DNA of 64,000 nt, from NCBI RefSeq assembly GCF_032854445.1, contig NC_088295.1, forward strand, positions 12,883,385 to 12,947,384, written 5' to 3'. The DNA comes from Liolophura sinensis. Lineage: Eukaryota; Mollusca; Polyplacophora; Chitonida; Chitonidae. Of this stretch, positions 36,371-49,100 are shown one piece after another (position 1 is the first letter of the stretch; every line of letters starts with the position of its first letter). Below the pieces are notes generated by a model. The model searched no databases. It saw only the letters and a program-made list of their open reading frames with translations, and was not told the origin of the DNA. The position numbers were made by a program, and so were the translations under genes.

Positions 36371-36574
36371 TGTGCGTTAGATGTCTAAAATTGCGCTCTT
36401 TGCACCTGATGCAAGTAGAGAAAACTTATGATGCTAATGTCTCGACTGAATGTTGTCACTTCATGTATTTGAAAAAATACACCTGTGGGTAACTTATCCG
36501 TACGTAATTAACTGGGTAGCGTATTAGTGGTTTTAATAGCTCACCTATGATGTGTTTTTTTTCACTTAAATGCA

Positions 36575-36660
36575 GTGGCCTTGAATCCACAACATTAATG
36601 CTCCTGGGTCATTGTATTGCACTAGCAGACTAACTGCTCGTCCACTCGGTCATTACAGAT
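36575..36660 (-). mobile_element. tRNA-like SINE head relic
   Basis: Minus strand GTTAGTCTGCTAGTGCAATA with ATGACCC, then GTGGATTCAAGGCC (B-box). It resembles the head of the full-length SINE at 58.6 kb. The body is missing. Confidence 0.5.
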
Positions 36661-36754
36661 CACGATTGGTACACGACAGCCTGTTCATTTATGCCTCCCA
36701 GTTTTCATGATACTAAAATAGCAAAAATACAGGTATGTACAGCTAGACGTTCGT

Positions 36755-36757
<3 letters not shown>

Positions 36758-36815
<58 letters not shown>
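36758..36815. repeat. TA microsatellite
   Basis: About 58 bp of pure TA dinucleotides. Confidence 0.97.
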
Positions 36816-36818
<3 letters not shown>

Positions 36819-37349
36819 TTCACAGTCAGTGGATGGTCTAAATACACAGTCGGCTTTACCCCGCGGTCAGTGACACAGGGATTGATCTGTATACTGGTAA
36901 GGACATGTCACTCTGAACAGATAACTTTCCAATACAAGGCGGGTAATTCAGAACATTGGCAGCTAGCACGGAACTGTATGGCCCGGATATTACATACAGT
37001 TAGTAAATCAGATAAAGGCGTCAGCAGCGAACATTGTGCTTCTTGAAACTGACCTTAGTTTCTCTCTGAATAACAGGGATTAGAACAAATAATTTACTTA
37101 GTATGGAGGAAGTGACAGTTGTACTTAACACCACCCCGACATACAGTCAGAAGGAAATGAAACAAATGGGATCACGATGGACTCGAGGCATTTCACCCTA
37201 AAATGCAATCAACCTGCTAAATATACGCACAAAATGTACAATCTATAACAGATGTTTATTACACGGAGATAACAGGTATAAAAATTAAACAGATATTTTT
37301 CTAGATATTACAAATACATATTACATACATAAGATATATTTATTCAAAA

Positions 37350-38456
37350 GAACCTGGTATGGCAAGGTGGGGAATCGGCCCCAGTGCAAGAAACTGTGGA
37401 CCCCGAGTAGCGAAATTGACTATACCTTTGACTGACGGCTGCTGACACACTCGTAAGGCTACATCTTTTTTCAGATCTTTTTCACTCGTGTTTTCCTATT
37501 ATATGGCAAGCATATGGCTTATAAAGCTCCAAACATGCACTGAAGCGATGTATAGGTCATAAAATTGAAAAATCGTCCCGGCACCAGTCACATTGAAATA
37601 TTTTTTTTTCGCATTAGACACTGTATTGTTATGAAAATCACTGCACTGCAAATGTAACTTTCTGAAAACGTCTTGAGCACGCAGTTATGCACCCATCAAT
37701 GAAATAAATACATAACAAATGTAACTTTCAGCCTTATACTTTTTCTACACATAGCATGTTAATGTTAATGATATCTAGTGGATCACATGTGCTCTCAACC
37801 AGGATTCACGTATGATGTTGCTGTAGAAGCGAGATGTTACATAACACCAAAGCTTATTCATTCTAATTCATGATAACACTTATTTAATGCAAGACGGCCT
37901 TTATCTTTACTCACACAAAAATATTTTTTCGAAGCAAAGAAAAAGCCACAAAGATCCGAAGTCTTCCATGATATACAACCTTTTCACCGCAGCGACTTTG
38001 TGAGTGCACTGAACTGTGGAGGACGTCTGGTAGGCCAAGGCAAAAATACAGATTTTAAACTTGCTAAAATGTGACAAAACTCATAGCATTATAAAGGTTA
38101 TGATTTATATATGAAGACAAACGTTAACAAAAACGAAACTTTGACAGCACGTAGAAATACACACATGTAGGTTTCAGTAAAGATATTTTTCTGGTTAATG
38201 TTGATCTTCATACCATAAATTAACAACACAGTGCCTCGTTTGAACGAAAAATTTGTGTTTTTGACTGAGAGTCCATTTTTGGAGGTTTATTACTGAGCAA
38301 CCATTTTTTTTATGGCATTATAACTTACATGAGTGCTTTTACCAAGTTTCATACTTCTGATTCCGAAATTTACAGAATTGTGCTGGGATTTTGAAATTTG
38401 CACTTTTTCATCGTACTTCTCTGGGGTCGATTCTCCCGCCTTACCGTACCAGGTCC
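37350..38456 (+). mobile_element. TIR element with GGACCTGGTA ends, copy A
   Basis: The 1,107-bp copy begins GAACCTGGTATGGCAAGG, with TGGGGAATCGGCCCC, and ends in the inverted form GATTCTCCCGCCTTACCGTA, CCAGGTCC. The interior, including TTAATGC near the CATGATAACACTTATTTAAT block and TGCTCTCAACCAGGATTCAC, reappears in reverse complement in the copy at 50.6 kb. It has no transposase frame. No target-site duplication was recognised. Confidence 0.85.
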
Positions 38457-39275
38457 GTTATATCAGTCAGTACACAGTAAATCTTTATACATATGCTGGT
38501 GTTTTAATGCTACAGGCTCATGGTGTTTGGCTTTCGTCTTCACACGATATTGTGTACAAAAGACATGTTTATGTTTTACCTTTGCATGCAACTCAGTCAT
38601 CTCAGACAGGTATGAATGGTGTCTATACCTGTATGTAGCCTGGGAGTTGAGAGTGTATAGGGATGTAGTCCTGGCTTCTATACGTTGCGAGCTTTACGTG
38701 AGAGACACACCTTAAATGCTGTACTCGGAAATTCATTTCGTTTTACATGGACACTCACGATATATCTAACCCTCAATTGTTACTCTCTTCCACTGATAGG
38801 CCTACAATTAGAACAAAGTCCAAAGTTTTACATGCTTTGTGTATAAATCCCACAGTGTAGGATTACATAGGATTACGAAGTTAGCTGAGTGATAATGATA
38901 TTCATTTATGATAACGATTTACTCGTATGCAGTGCTTTATGTTGTAAGCTTATATTATGATGTATTTTGTCTATAATGTGGTATGAAAAGGTTAACAGAG
39001 AAAAAAACCCTTGATTTCAGATCCTCATATGTAAGTATTTGTGAATTATCCAACCGTTTATTAAATAGAATTCGCTTTGTTATTTGTTAACAATATAGAA
39101 GGAAAAATGACTTTTTCGAATTTTAACGTCTCTTAATTAAACTTTTTTTTAAGTTAAAGCGCATTGAAGTTGCCTCAGGTTATTCATTACGAGGAAATAA
39201 GGATATAAATACTTTAACATGAAATACTTCAGCTCAGAGAAAAAAACCCCATTATACTCTTATATATACAAGTAG
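38457..39275. other. Non-coding stretch
   Basis: Between the TIR element and the first LINE remnant; no supportable feature. Confidence 0.45.
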
Positions 39276-39360
39276 TTTTGTGTTTTGTGTATGCACACAA
39301 GTAGTTTTGTGTATGCATGCCAGTAGTTTTGTGTTTTGTGTATGTACACAAGTAGTTTCA
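39276..39360. repeat. Short AAGTAGTTTTGTG tandem repeat
   Basis: Two and a half units built on ACAAGTAGTTTTGTGTTTTG and TGTATGCAC. Confidence 0.8.
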
Positions 39361-39959
39361 GTTAGCCCAGGACATACCACTGGGCATTTATTGTCCGTTT
39401 ACCACGAATGTACAGCTCATCCTTACATTACGTGGGTGGACGGGTTATCTATCCATAATAGATACAATGTTACAATAATACAATTGTACCGAAACACTAA
39501 CATTATTATTATTATTTTTTTGATTTGTCATGATGAACAATATTTTCAGATGGATGATGGCCTGTATCTTTATGGATAATATTCATGTAGAGTTAGATTT
39601 AGAATGGAATGCTATAACTGAACCTATAATGCCTTAAAGTTATCAAATTTACTCTTTTTGATATCTCCACAAAAAGTTGATATTTCATTATGAATATGCG
39701 ATGTGAAACACGAGAAATAGACACTCTTTTTCATAATGTGACATACATATATATAATACTTTGCATGTAATACACAAAAATTAACATTTGAAAAAAAATT
39801 TGCTTTCTATACATCAAATTAGTTGTTATTTTATCTCTATCCATTCTAACGTCTCGGATGTACATCATATCAAAATTTAAGTTTGGCCTTTTACCGCAAC
39901 AAAAGTGTGACCTGAGACATTTTGCAGAACAGCAGCTTCCGCACTTTTCCAAATTTTAT

Positions 39960-40790
39960 AGCCGTCGTATGTTACTGGGATAGCAGATTGCTGACCAAGT
40001 AAATTCAACGGATTAAAAGTGCCAGTTTCATCAAACAAATCTCAGATATACACATTCCCAGCTTCTAGTCAGAGTACGTCTTCCCTCCTTTCAAAATGAG
40101 TTTATTGTTCCAAACAATTTGATCATATAATAGAACAACTTCCGCCTGTATTTCTTTCAACCCAGAACAGTTGTTGAGTCCATCACCCATATATTGTACA
40201 TATTGTTTATAAAAACAGCTTTGCTTGATTCTTCTTAAGAAGTTTAATCATTTCTAAATTAATGTTTAATCCGCGTAATAGCTCAATGCTTAAATAAAAA
40301 TCCAGTGCCTCATTAACTGACGCAAAGTTGTCAGTGTCATAGAGTCGAGTCATGGGCAAAATACATGCTCTTCACCTCTTTTCCATAAACGTCAATACCC
40401 TTCACAGTCTACATATTCCTTAATTTAATGTATATTAATTCAGTACAGACAATAAATAAATATGGGGACAAAGGGCAACCCTGTTTTAGCCCCCGGGAAT
40501 TTGAGAACCACTTTGTAGACATACCTTAATCTAAGGCACAGCTGAACGTACCCAATAAAAAATAGATTTATCCACTTTGATATGTTTATTTTTCCAAATT
40601 TAAAACATTGAAGAACTTAAGACAAGAAAGAATATTCAATAGAGTCAAAAGCCTTTTCAAAGTCAAGAAAAAGCAAAAGGCCATCGCTCTCATAGTTACC
40701 CAGCAAATCCAGAAGAAAACATATGTTTTCTCCTATGTATCGATCAAGCACAAATCCAGTTTGCGATTCATGTTATATTAGTAAGGACCA
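39960..40790 (-). pseudogene. Non-LTR retrotransposon reverse transcriptase, frameshifted remnant
   Basis: Read on the minus strand from 40,790 downwards, broken frames give QTGFVLDRYIGENI, LLLFLDFEKAFDSI (the first catalytic Asp motif), [14 protein letters not shown] (the classical R/K-Q-G-x-P-L-S-P motif), GIDVYGKEVKSMYFAHDSTL (a damaged F-A-D-D box, second Asp changed) and LILKGGKT. There are several stops and frame changes. This order is typical of L1/Tx1-like LINEs; the clade is a guess. Confidence 0.85.
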
Positions 40791-40989
40791 TCTTTATTCC
40801 ATTAACAAATAATATTGAAAAAAAATTATAATCCGAATTCAACAATGTGACTGGACGCCAGTTTTAAATCACATTTGGATCTTTCCCTGGTTTTCAATTA
40901 AAGTTATCAACCCTCGTCTTTGCTGGAGTCCTTATGTAAACCGAATGTTATCATAAGAGTTTTCTCCCTTGTTTCGCAACCTTGGACGG

Positions 40990-41849
40990 AAAACGACAGT
41001 GCATAAGTGCTCCGGGCAAAACTTGCAACACCTGGCAGAGCATGATATATCGTCAGCCAGCTTCTGAAAAGGTCATATTGTTAGTGAGCCTCAAAAACCA
41101 CAGGATTTGTGTTATAGTGCCATTACCTGTAATAAAGGCAATCACATTATTTACAGCCGACACCTGGATAAACAGAACAGGAAGCCTTCATATACAATAT
41201 ATATGTCATTTTGTTTAGCCGTCATCAATGCAGTCACTGATTGAACATATCAGTGAGCATTCCTGTTGATACCTTTATGTATATCATATTACGTATCAAA
41301 CAATTATCTTTTAAACTTAGCCGAAAGGCTGTTGCCTGGGTGATGCTAGAATGTATCCCCTTATTACACAGCAGATTATAGTGCCATTGCATCAGATTTT
41401 GTGTTAATAATTCACACCATAATCGGGAATATTTTACTTAACTATTTTTCTTTGGTGGCTGTCAAATTTATGAGCGAAATCGACGAATGGATCAGAGCAT
41501 GCTTCACAGCAACACGCTTCTTGATATACAGATCTAGTAATGGGACTTGTTAGTCGTAAACTTGTGACGTAAATGTTCCATCACAGAACACGAACACCGT
41601 GGTCAAGGATTCAAACGCTTGCGCTTTACCTCCTTGAAATGATTGTAGGACATCAGAGAAATTCTCAAGTGATAGGTGTTTTAATAAAACTTCCAATTTT
41701 ATAGATTTTTGTAAAGTGATGCTATAATGTATTCTGTTACATTTATAACAAAATACTGTTGCATATTCAGCACAATATTCTTTTGCTCTATTGCAGTCTT
41801 TATTTTGAATTAAATAGAATAGGTGTGCTGTATGTATGTGTGAGTGTAG
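40990..41849. other. Non-coding stretch
   Basis: Possibly more LINE debris next to 40,990, but no motif is legible. Confidence 0.4.
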
Positions 41850-42430
41850 TCTGCTGCAATGGCAAAGTATAGTCACATACAATGGCAAAGTGTAGTCTGC
41901 TGAAATGGCGAAGTTCAGTGTGCAGCAATCGCAAAGTATAGTCTGCTGCAGTGGCAAAGTGTAGTCTGCTGTAATGGCAAAGTATAGTCTGCTGCAATGG
42001 CAGAGTGTAGTCAGCTGCAATGGCAAAGTATAGTCTGCTGTACTGGCAAAGTATAGCCTGCTGTAATGGCAAAGTATAGTCAGCTGTAATGGCAGAGTAT
42101 AGTCTGCTGCAATGACAAAGTATAGTCTGCTGTAATGGCAAAGCATAGTCTGCTGTAATGGCAAAGTATAGTCTGCTGCAATGGCAAAGTGTAGTCTGCT
42201 GCAATGGTAGAGTATAGTCTGCTGCAAAGGCAGAGTGTAGTCAGCTGCAATGGTAGAGTATAGTCTGCTGCAAAGGCAGAGTGTAGTCAGCTGCAATGGT
42301 AGAGTATAGTCTGCTGCAGTGACAGAGTGTAATCTGCTGCAATGGCAGAGTGGGGTCAGCTGCTGTAGCAGAGTGTAGTCTCCTGTAATGGCAGACTATA
42401 TTTTTCTACAATAGCAGAGTAGTCTGCTGG
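41850..42430. repeat. 23-bp minisatellite, about 25 units
   Basis: TAGTCTGCTGCAATGGCAAA plus GTA recurs at 41,941, 41,964, 41,987 and onward with a 23-bp step. Because 23 is not divisible by three, one frame visits all three phases of the unit; the absence of stops in each phase produces long spurious minus-strand open frames with a 23-residue periodicity. Confidence 0.95.
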
Positions 42431-43639
42431 AAAAGAGAACACATTCTAATATCACTCAGACAACAGACTTTCTGTTAAATGTAAAAGACTATTTTTTGGA
42501 GAGTAACTTCACCCCATTTTTTCCCCGATCCCCTGTTTATTTGTGATGTTTATAGGTGCATGTTGGCGTGCATCTGTCCTTGATGTGGGAGTGCATTTGG
42601 GTGGAATTGTACTGTGAATTATCTCGCTCTCGTCATGTTGTTCAACACCGTTATGCTGACCCCAATGTGATATACGGCGAATTCCCGTGACTGATGAATT
42701 TCCAGCCACGTAGCTTGGACATGATGGCTGTTTTGCCAGAACCATTGCGGTGAAGGACAAGTTATGATGTATAGTAGATTATATCGGATATGAAGCTTTA
42801 TAGGTTATCAAACCTCCTTGAACGCGATAAATTATGGATTATAGTCAGAATCTGACAACTGGCTGTGTTCCACGAGCAAACATGACGAGAACACCGAGCT
42901 TAATCGTATTTGGAGAAATCTAAAATGTAAAGCTTTGCTGGTTTTTTTTTTTACCTCCGCGATTTGGGAAATAGCGATCTTGATCCCGACTAAGACTAGG
43001 CTATATACTTTACCGGCAGTTTGAGTAGACGACTGGGAAAGTGAGGAAAATCTTCTCGTGCATGACCACCGGCGGCGGCAACCAGCCACTGGTGCTGAAA
43101 ACGTTGATTAGTGAAACCATATATGATTAGTGAGAAATTGTGCTTTACTAGGGTGTCATGAATGGATCGTGTGTAATGTGCATTGAAGTAAATCTATAGA
43201 CAACTATTCGCCTGATTCATGCAATCAGCTTCAGTTATACTAGTGGCCTCAATATAAACTGGTTAACTGCAGCTCACGTTTCACTCGCCACGATATTGCT
43301 GAAATACTAATGATCCAGTAAAAAAACAAAATCATTCACTGATTAACTGATTGATTCATTCATTCATTAAGTAACGTTTGAACATCACATGGCCATCTAG
43401 TTTAAATTTCTTCTGCACTTGATTTTGCGCGGAAGACTTAAAACGTACTAAGTTGTCAATACTATAGGTGATTTGAGGCTTGCATTTGCCTCTTTTTCTC
43501 AGCACTCTGAGGTTAGTATTACCTTATTAATGACCATGGCGGAAATTTTATATACTGGTATACTTGGAATTGGTGCCATAAGTATAGATCTGCGACAGTG
43601 AAAGGCTAGTAATCGGTGTGCATCTGTCGACTTGATGTG
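42431..43639. other. Non-coding stretch
   Basis: A minus-strand frame at 42,832-43,089 has no recognised domain. The 42,540-43,090 segment is somewhat richer in GC. Nothing can be assigned. Confidence 0.4.
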
Positions 43640-43757
43640 GGTTACCACATCATCGTACCAGTTATAAAGTCTTAGATGACCCGACCCCGGTTTGATCTCA
43701 GGTCTCCCGGCCTCTAGGCGGACGCTCTAACCATTAGGACACCGAAACGGTCGCCCG
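43640..43757 (-). mobile_element. SINE head fragment (GCTTCGGTGG-head family)
   Basis: Minus strand: CGTTTCGGTGTCCTAATGG, TTAGAGCGTCCGCCTAGAGG, then GATCAAACCGGGGTCGGG. The body beyond about 43,640 is too diverged to bound. Confidence 0.7.
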
Positions 43758-44689
43758 TGTTTAGATAGTAAATTTCATGTGGATCTGTGCAAGAAAACAC
43801 CCTATCTAGCAGCCACACAGCATTATGCACGAAGGGCAAACAAAGAATTGTGTATTGCTTTGAACAGACTGGTAATTTGTGAAGTTAATTTTAACCTGTG
43901 AGTGTGATCTTGACAAGCTTTATATATATACAGTATACATTGTGCCACGTTCAGCATGCACAATGCCACCCACAATATATCCTATCCCACTCACAGTATA
44001 TACTGTGCCACGTACAGTATACACATTTACATGTACATTGTACGCTATTCGACATTGAGTTTACACAATGTCACGTATAGTGAACACTTTACCACGGACA
44101 CTATGCCCTGTGCAGTCATTACTCCTGTTTTTACATTGTTTACTTTCTTTCATATATTCACGAATGAGGCTGTATTTATTATTATTAACCAACACCCATA
44201 CATGTTATAAATCAGCTCTAATAATGTGTGTATTGATGAGATAGGTTAGGACGTTTCATTCTGGGAGCGTGTGTAGTCAGGCTAGATGTCAAATGGCTGA
44301 TGACATTTCTCGTAAAGGTGAACTTCAAAGTACTTTTAGCTCATGCACCTATCGCTGACGCCACAGTCGTACAGAAAAAATGCCCACACAATGTCTATCT
44401 CAGCCGTGCTAAGAGCTACATGTAGCTGAGGCACTGATTCTTCATTGCCTCCACAAGACATAGCAAAGCCAGATTTAGAAAAAGCAGATCGGGTCCCTCG
44501 TTAAGCCTCTCTCCTGGGGATTACCTCTTAATCAACGGCCTATCCCCACTGGTTATATTACCACAGATTGCCAGTCACGAAATAAAACTTTTACGGCCTC
44601 CTGGAAGTTATGTTTTCTGGGTTCTAAGAGATGTGACCTGCAACTTTACCCAAACTCTTGTAAACGCCGCTGACATAAAATAGTACTCG

Positions 44690-44935
44690 TGTGAACACTG
44701 CTGGCAGAAATAATACACGTGGAAACACCACTGGTAGAAAATAATAATCTTATGAACACTGCTAGTAGTAAATAGTATTCATGTGAACACAGGTGGCAGA
44801 AATAATACTTGTGTGAACACTGCTGGCAGAAAATAATACTCGTGTAAACACTGCCGGTAGAAAATAATACTCGTGTGGACACTGCTGGTAGAAAATAATA
44901 CTCGTGTGAACACTGCTGGTAGAAAATAATACGGG
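44690..44935. repeat. Approximately 31-33 bp minisatellite
   Basis: Units of AATAATACTCGTGTGAACAC followed by TGCTGGTAGAA with small length changes, about eight copies. Confidence 0.9.
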
Positions 44936-45289
44936 TGGAAAAAACAGTAATGTTTTTAATGTTATACTATTTTTGCGCATTAAAATGACTAGTTCCAAGT
45001 AACGCTTAATTGCAATGACGGGAATTCCCTCCTGTAAATGCTAGTATTTTCGTGAACTGTGTTTATAACTTATTTCGCGGACACTTTAATTTAGGGATAA
45101 ACAAGTCATTGCTTCTCATGACTCATTATGAAAAACTTATATTGTTTTAGAATTTAGGACTTGTCTTCACAGCAGCTGGATCATTTTCAAAGCACAAATT
45201 AAGCTAGCAGATCAAGATGCCATTTTTAATCGCCACAAATTTAAATGTATTTCATCAAAACACCATTATTTGTAATCGTCAGGTTGTAC

Positions 45290-46110
45290 CTGATGCTGTA
45301 ATATTAGATTGATTGTGTGGAGCTGTAATGGTTAGATTTTCTACACCCTGTAATATTAGATTTTTGGTAAAGAGCTGTAATGCTCAGATTTTCAAAACGC
45401 AGTAATATTATATTGGTCACAGGTGTTGAAAATTTCAGGTTGCTGTGGATGCTGTATGAAAGTGTTGAAGTCGTCACGTTATTGTGGACTAGACTGATCT
45501 GAAAGTGTTGTTATCGTCGTGTTGGTTCTGGATGCTATAATATTAGACTGTTCCGAGGGTTTTGTATTCGTCAGGATGTTCTGGGTGCTGTAATATTAGA
45601 CTGTTCCGAGGGTGTTGTAATCGCCAGGATGTTCTGGATGCTGTAATATTAGACTGTTCTGAGGGTGCTGTAATCGTCGTGTTGTTCCAGATGCTGTAAT
45701 ATTAGATTGGTCTGAGGGTGTTATAATTTAATGTTGTTCCGGATGCTGTAATATTCGATTGGTTCAAGGGTGTTGTAATCGTCATGTTGTTCCGGAATCT
45801 GTAATGTTAGTTTGGCCTGATGGTGTTGCAATTGTCAGGTGTTGTGGATGTTGTAATATTAGACTATTCTGAGGGTGTTGTAATTTTAATCTTATTCTGG
45901 ATGCTGTAATATTAGATTGCCCCGATGTGTTGTAATTTTAATGTTGTTTAATGCTGTAATGTTAGATTGGTCTGAGAGTGTTGTAATCATCGCGTTGTTC
46001 AGGATGCTGTAATATTAGACTGTTTTGAGGGCATTGTGGTCATCATGTTGTTCCATATGCTGTAATATTAGACTGGTCCCAGCTTCTTGTGATGTTCTGG
46101 ATGCTGCAGT
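45290..46110. repeat. Diverged minisatellite of about 50-55 bp
   Basis: Repeated GGATGCTGTAATATTAGACT with GTTCTGAGGGTGTTGTAATC; about fifteen imperfect units. Confidence 0.88.
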
Positions 46111-46354
46111 CTGTATTTGATTGGTAGATATTTAGACTGTTCGTAGGTACCTTGATGCTCGTCAGATTCAGTGACGTGCTAAACTGTAGGATACTTGTGG
46201 AATTCTAGTCTGGTCTCATCGCTCTGGGATCCTATAGCTATACTGTCGTTGTTAGACTGTTCTGTTATGTTTTTTTTAATCTGTCAATATTCCTCTTGGA
46301 TGTCGTAATGATCGTACTGTTCTGATATATAATCACAAAGCTATTATCACGTTT

Positions 46355-46546
46355 TTAAAGTGCTGCCTCCACTGAAGTATCATGCCGGAGACACCAGACA
46401 TGACATTCTATCCTGTCACATGATAATGACACAGGGTCAACAAGTCATGTGTCCTTGCTTTAAGTTCACAATGCTGAACGTCAGGCAATGCAACAGCAAA
46501 TACAATTTTTTAAAGTCTTTGGTATGACCCGACCCGGATTTGATCC
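46355..46546 (-). mobile_element. SINE fragment with lost head (GCTTCGGTGG-head family)
   Basis: Shares with the 59.1-kb copy the stretches AAGTCTTTGGTATGACCCGA, GGATTTGATCCC and ACTGAAGTATCATGCCGGAG (plus strand). The tRNA head is replaced by minisatellite sequence at 46,550, so the array probably expanded into it. Confidence 0.65.
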
Positions 46547-46549
46547 CTG

Positions 46550-47512
46550 TATTCTTGTATCTCGTAATGTCCGTATTGTTTTGAAATGTTGTAGTCACCA
46601 TACTCTTCCTTGTATCTAGTAATTCTTGTACTATTCCGGGATGCTGTAGTCACTATATTATTATTGTATCTCGTAATGATTGTACTGTTTTGAGATGCTT
46701 AGTCACTATATTGTTCTTGTATTTCGTAATGATTGTATTGCTCTAGGATATTATAGTCACCATATTGTTGTTGTAACTGGTAATGTTTGTATTTTTTAGG
46801 GATCGTTTTTGTACATGTATCTCGTAATGATTGTTCTGAGGTGATGTAGTCACCATATTGGTCTTGAATCTCGTAATGTTTGTAGTGTTCTGGGATCGTT
46901 TTTGTATCTCGTAATGATTGAACTGTTCTAAGATGCTCCAGTCACCATATTTTTCTTGTATCTTGTAATGTTTGCATTATTCTGGGATTATTATTGTATC
47001 TCGTAATGATTGTTCTGGTCTGAGATGCTGTAGTCATCATATTTGTTCTTGCATTTCGTAATGTTTGTATTGTTCTAAGCTGATGTAATAACCCTTATTC
47101 TTCTAGTAATTCGCAATTCTTGTATTGTTCCGGGATGCTGTTATCACCATATTGTTCTTGTATCTCGTAATGACTGCATTGCTCTGGGTTAGTGTAATCA
47201 CCATATTGTTCTTGTATCTTGTAATGATTGCATTGCTCTGGGTTAGTGTAATCACCATATTGTTCTTGTATCTCGTAATGATTGCATTGCTCTGGGTTAG
47301 TGTAATCACCATATTGTTCTTGTATCTCGTAATGATTGCATTGCTCTGGGTTAGTGTAATCACCATATTGTTCTTGTATCTTGTAATGATTGCATTGCTC
47401 TGGGTTAGTGTAATCACCATATTGTTCTTGTATCTCGTAATGATTGCATTGCTCTGGGTTAGTGTAATCACCATATTGTTCTTGTATCTTGTAATGATTG
47501 CATTGCTCCGCA
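46550..47512. repeat. 54-bp minisatellite, homogenised core and decayed left part
   Basis: From about 47,140 to 47,512 the unit (GCATTGCTCTGGGTTAGTGT, AATCACCATATTGTTCTTGT, ATCTCGTAATGATT) repeats every 54 bp with almost no change. From 46,550 to 47,140 related, much more diverged units occur. 54 is divisible by three, so both strands show long open frames that are not genes. Confidence 0.95.
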
Positions 47513-48329
47513 TGTTGAAGCCATAATGTTCTGCTTTAATGAGGTTGTTGTGTTTCGTTATAGGAATGTATCCAATATATATCCAATCCAGTTGATTTAA
47601 AATATTTGAAGCGCAGACTGGTTAAAAATGGAAGATAAATGAGTGATATAACCTTGTAATGGATGAGTATTTAGGTAAAAGATATTCTGGTAGGACAAGT
47701 TAACTTTGGTTTTGAGAAGGAAATGTGACTTCACCCAACCGAACGTAAAATAATTCAGAATTTGCTAACAACACTAAAGATTTTGAGACAAGATTAATAC
47801 TGTCTTTTCCAAACTGTTTCCCTAAAGACGCGGTCTAAAAATTCTACGCAGTTTTATCTTCCATACAGTGTTAAAATTGGTCTTGTATACGGTTTCGGGT
47901 TTTCAAGTTTTCTTGTTAATGAAATTCAAACGGAATTCTCCGCCTTAGGTATGCCAGTGACAGTTTTTTAATTTCCCAGAGGAGTTCGCAATTTGTATGT
48001 GCTGCAATGTCTGCTATAGTAGAGAGACAAAAGTTCATTAGCGGACTGACAGTTTGGAATGATACAGTTTGCACATCCCGAGGAGTTGAATTCTTAATGT
48101 CTATCAGATTAAATAGCTGCTGGGTTGAAAATTACCATGCATTTATTTTCTTAACGTATGGTCTTTCTTCATTTCAGTCAAAGGTGCATGTATATTCAGC
48201 TGAATCAAATGCAAGAAGTTTGTATTCATCAGAAAGTTTTTATAAAAGTTATACTGATTACTGTTTTCTTAATGTCTTGGTTTGTGTTTGTGTCTGTAAG
48301 CGTTAATCTTCTTTTGTATGCACTTTACC
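47513..48329. other. Non-coding stretch
   Basis: No feature beyond the flank of the 54-bp array. Confidence 0.4.
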
Positions 48330-48490
48330 ACAATCTTGCCAGAAAAACAACACGAGACAATGAGCTATCTAGGGCTGATACTGTCACTCTACGATTTGGT
48401 AGTTACGGAGTCCAAACAATTGTAATACATTCATGTGCCACTTTCTGCCCCTCTCTTTGGAACAAATGCAGTCCAGTTACCAAAACACTC
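48330..48490 (+). pseudogene. Possible LINE 3' coding remnant
   Basis: The frame contains TLRFGSYGVQTIVIHSC and FCPSLWNKCSP, reminiscent of the end of many LINE polymerases (x-T-R-x-Y-G-x-x-S-x-x-x-x-x-P-x-L-W-N-x-L-P). Short and without other domains, so only suggestive. Confidence 0.35.
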
Positions 48491-48929
48491 AGTCACTGTT
48501 CTTTACTGGCATAATTGATTTTCAACGGACTTCGTGTGGAATCTCTGGCGTTGAAGAAAAGTAAATGGTTTATTTTGTGTCTTCTCGCGAGTCCAATTGA
48601 GCGACGCCTCCCATTTATTATCCTGACATAATTGCCGTATCCAGAAGTCAATGGATGGTCCAGGGAAAACCCGCACCGTGCCTTGGCGCTAAATGGATAC
48701 AAAAATGTGAAAAACGGAGCACTTTGCCACTGAACTGACATGCCACATTCTCATTGTGTGAAATCAAGGCTTCAGTCGGGCGCGGAGTAAACCCTAAAAT
48801 ACTAGGTAATGTCGTCAAACAAAACCAAGGGGGGGATGACAAGCTCTTAAACAAAACATGCACGTCATCAAACAAAAATCACGCGTCAAATATACACGTG
48901 AGCAAACAATAAACAAAAGTCGCGCCCTC

Positions 48930-49100
48930 AAGCAAGAAACACGTGCCAACAAACAAGACATGAGTCAGCAAACAATAAATACGTTTCAGCTAACAAAATA
49001 TACACGTCAGCAATAATAGTCTTGATAAAAAATAAAAACGCGTTTAATGAGCAGAAATACACGTTAATAAAGAAAACAGTTGTCAGTAAACAAGAAACAG
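48930..49100. repeat. Degenerate AACAAGAAACACG-type repeats
   Basis: Irregular units around CAGCAAACAAGACATG and CAAACAATAAATACG, poorly conserved and with no fixed period. Confidence 0.5.

Noticed and set aside
41550..42296. 248-codon minus-strand open frame with ADYTLPLQQ-like repeats
   Set aside because: It is a translation of the 23-bp minisatellite. The 23-residue periodicity follows from the unit length and there are no splice or domain features.
47103..47526. Overlapping open frames of over 130 codons on both strands
   Set aside because: Both come from the 54-bp array (18 residues per unit). Equal openness on opposite strands argues against coding.
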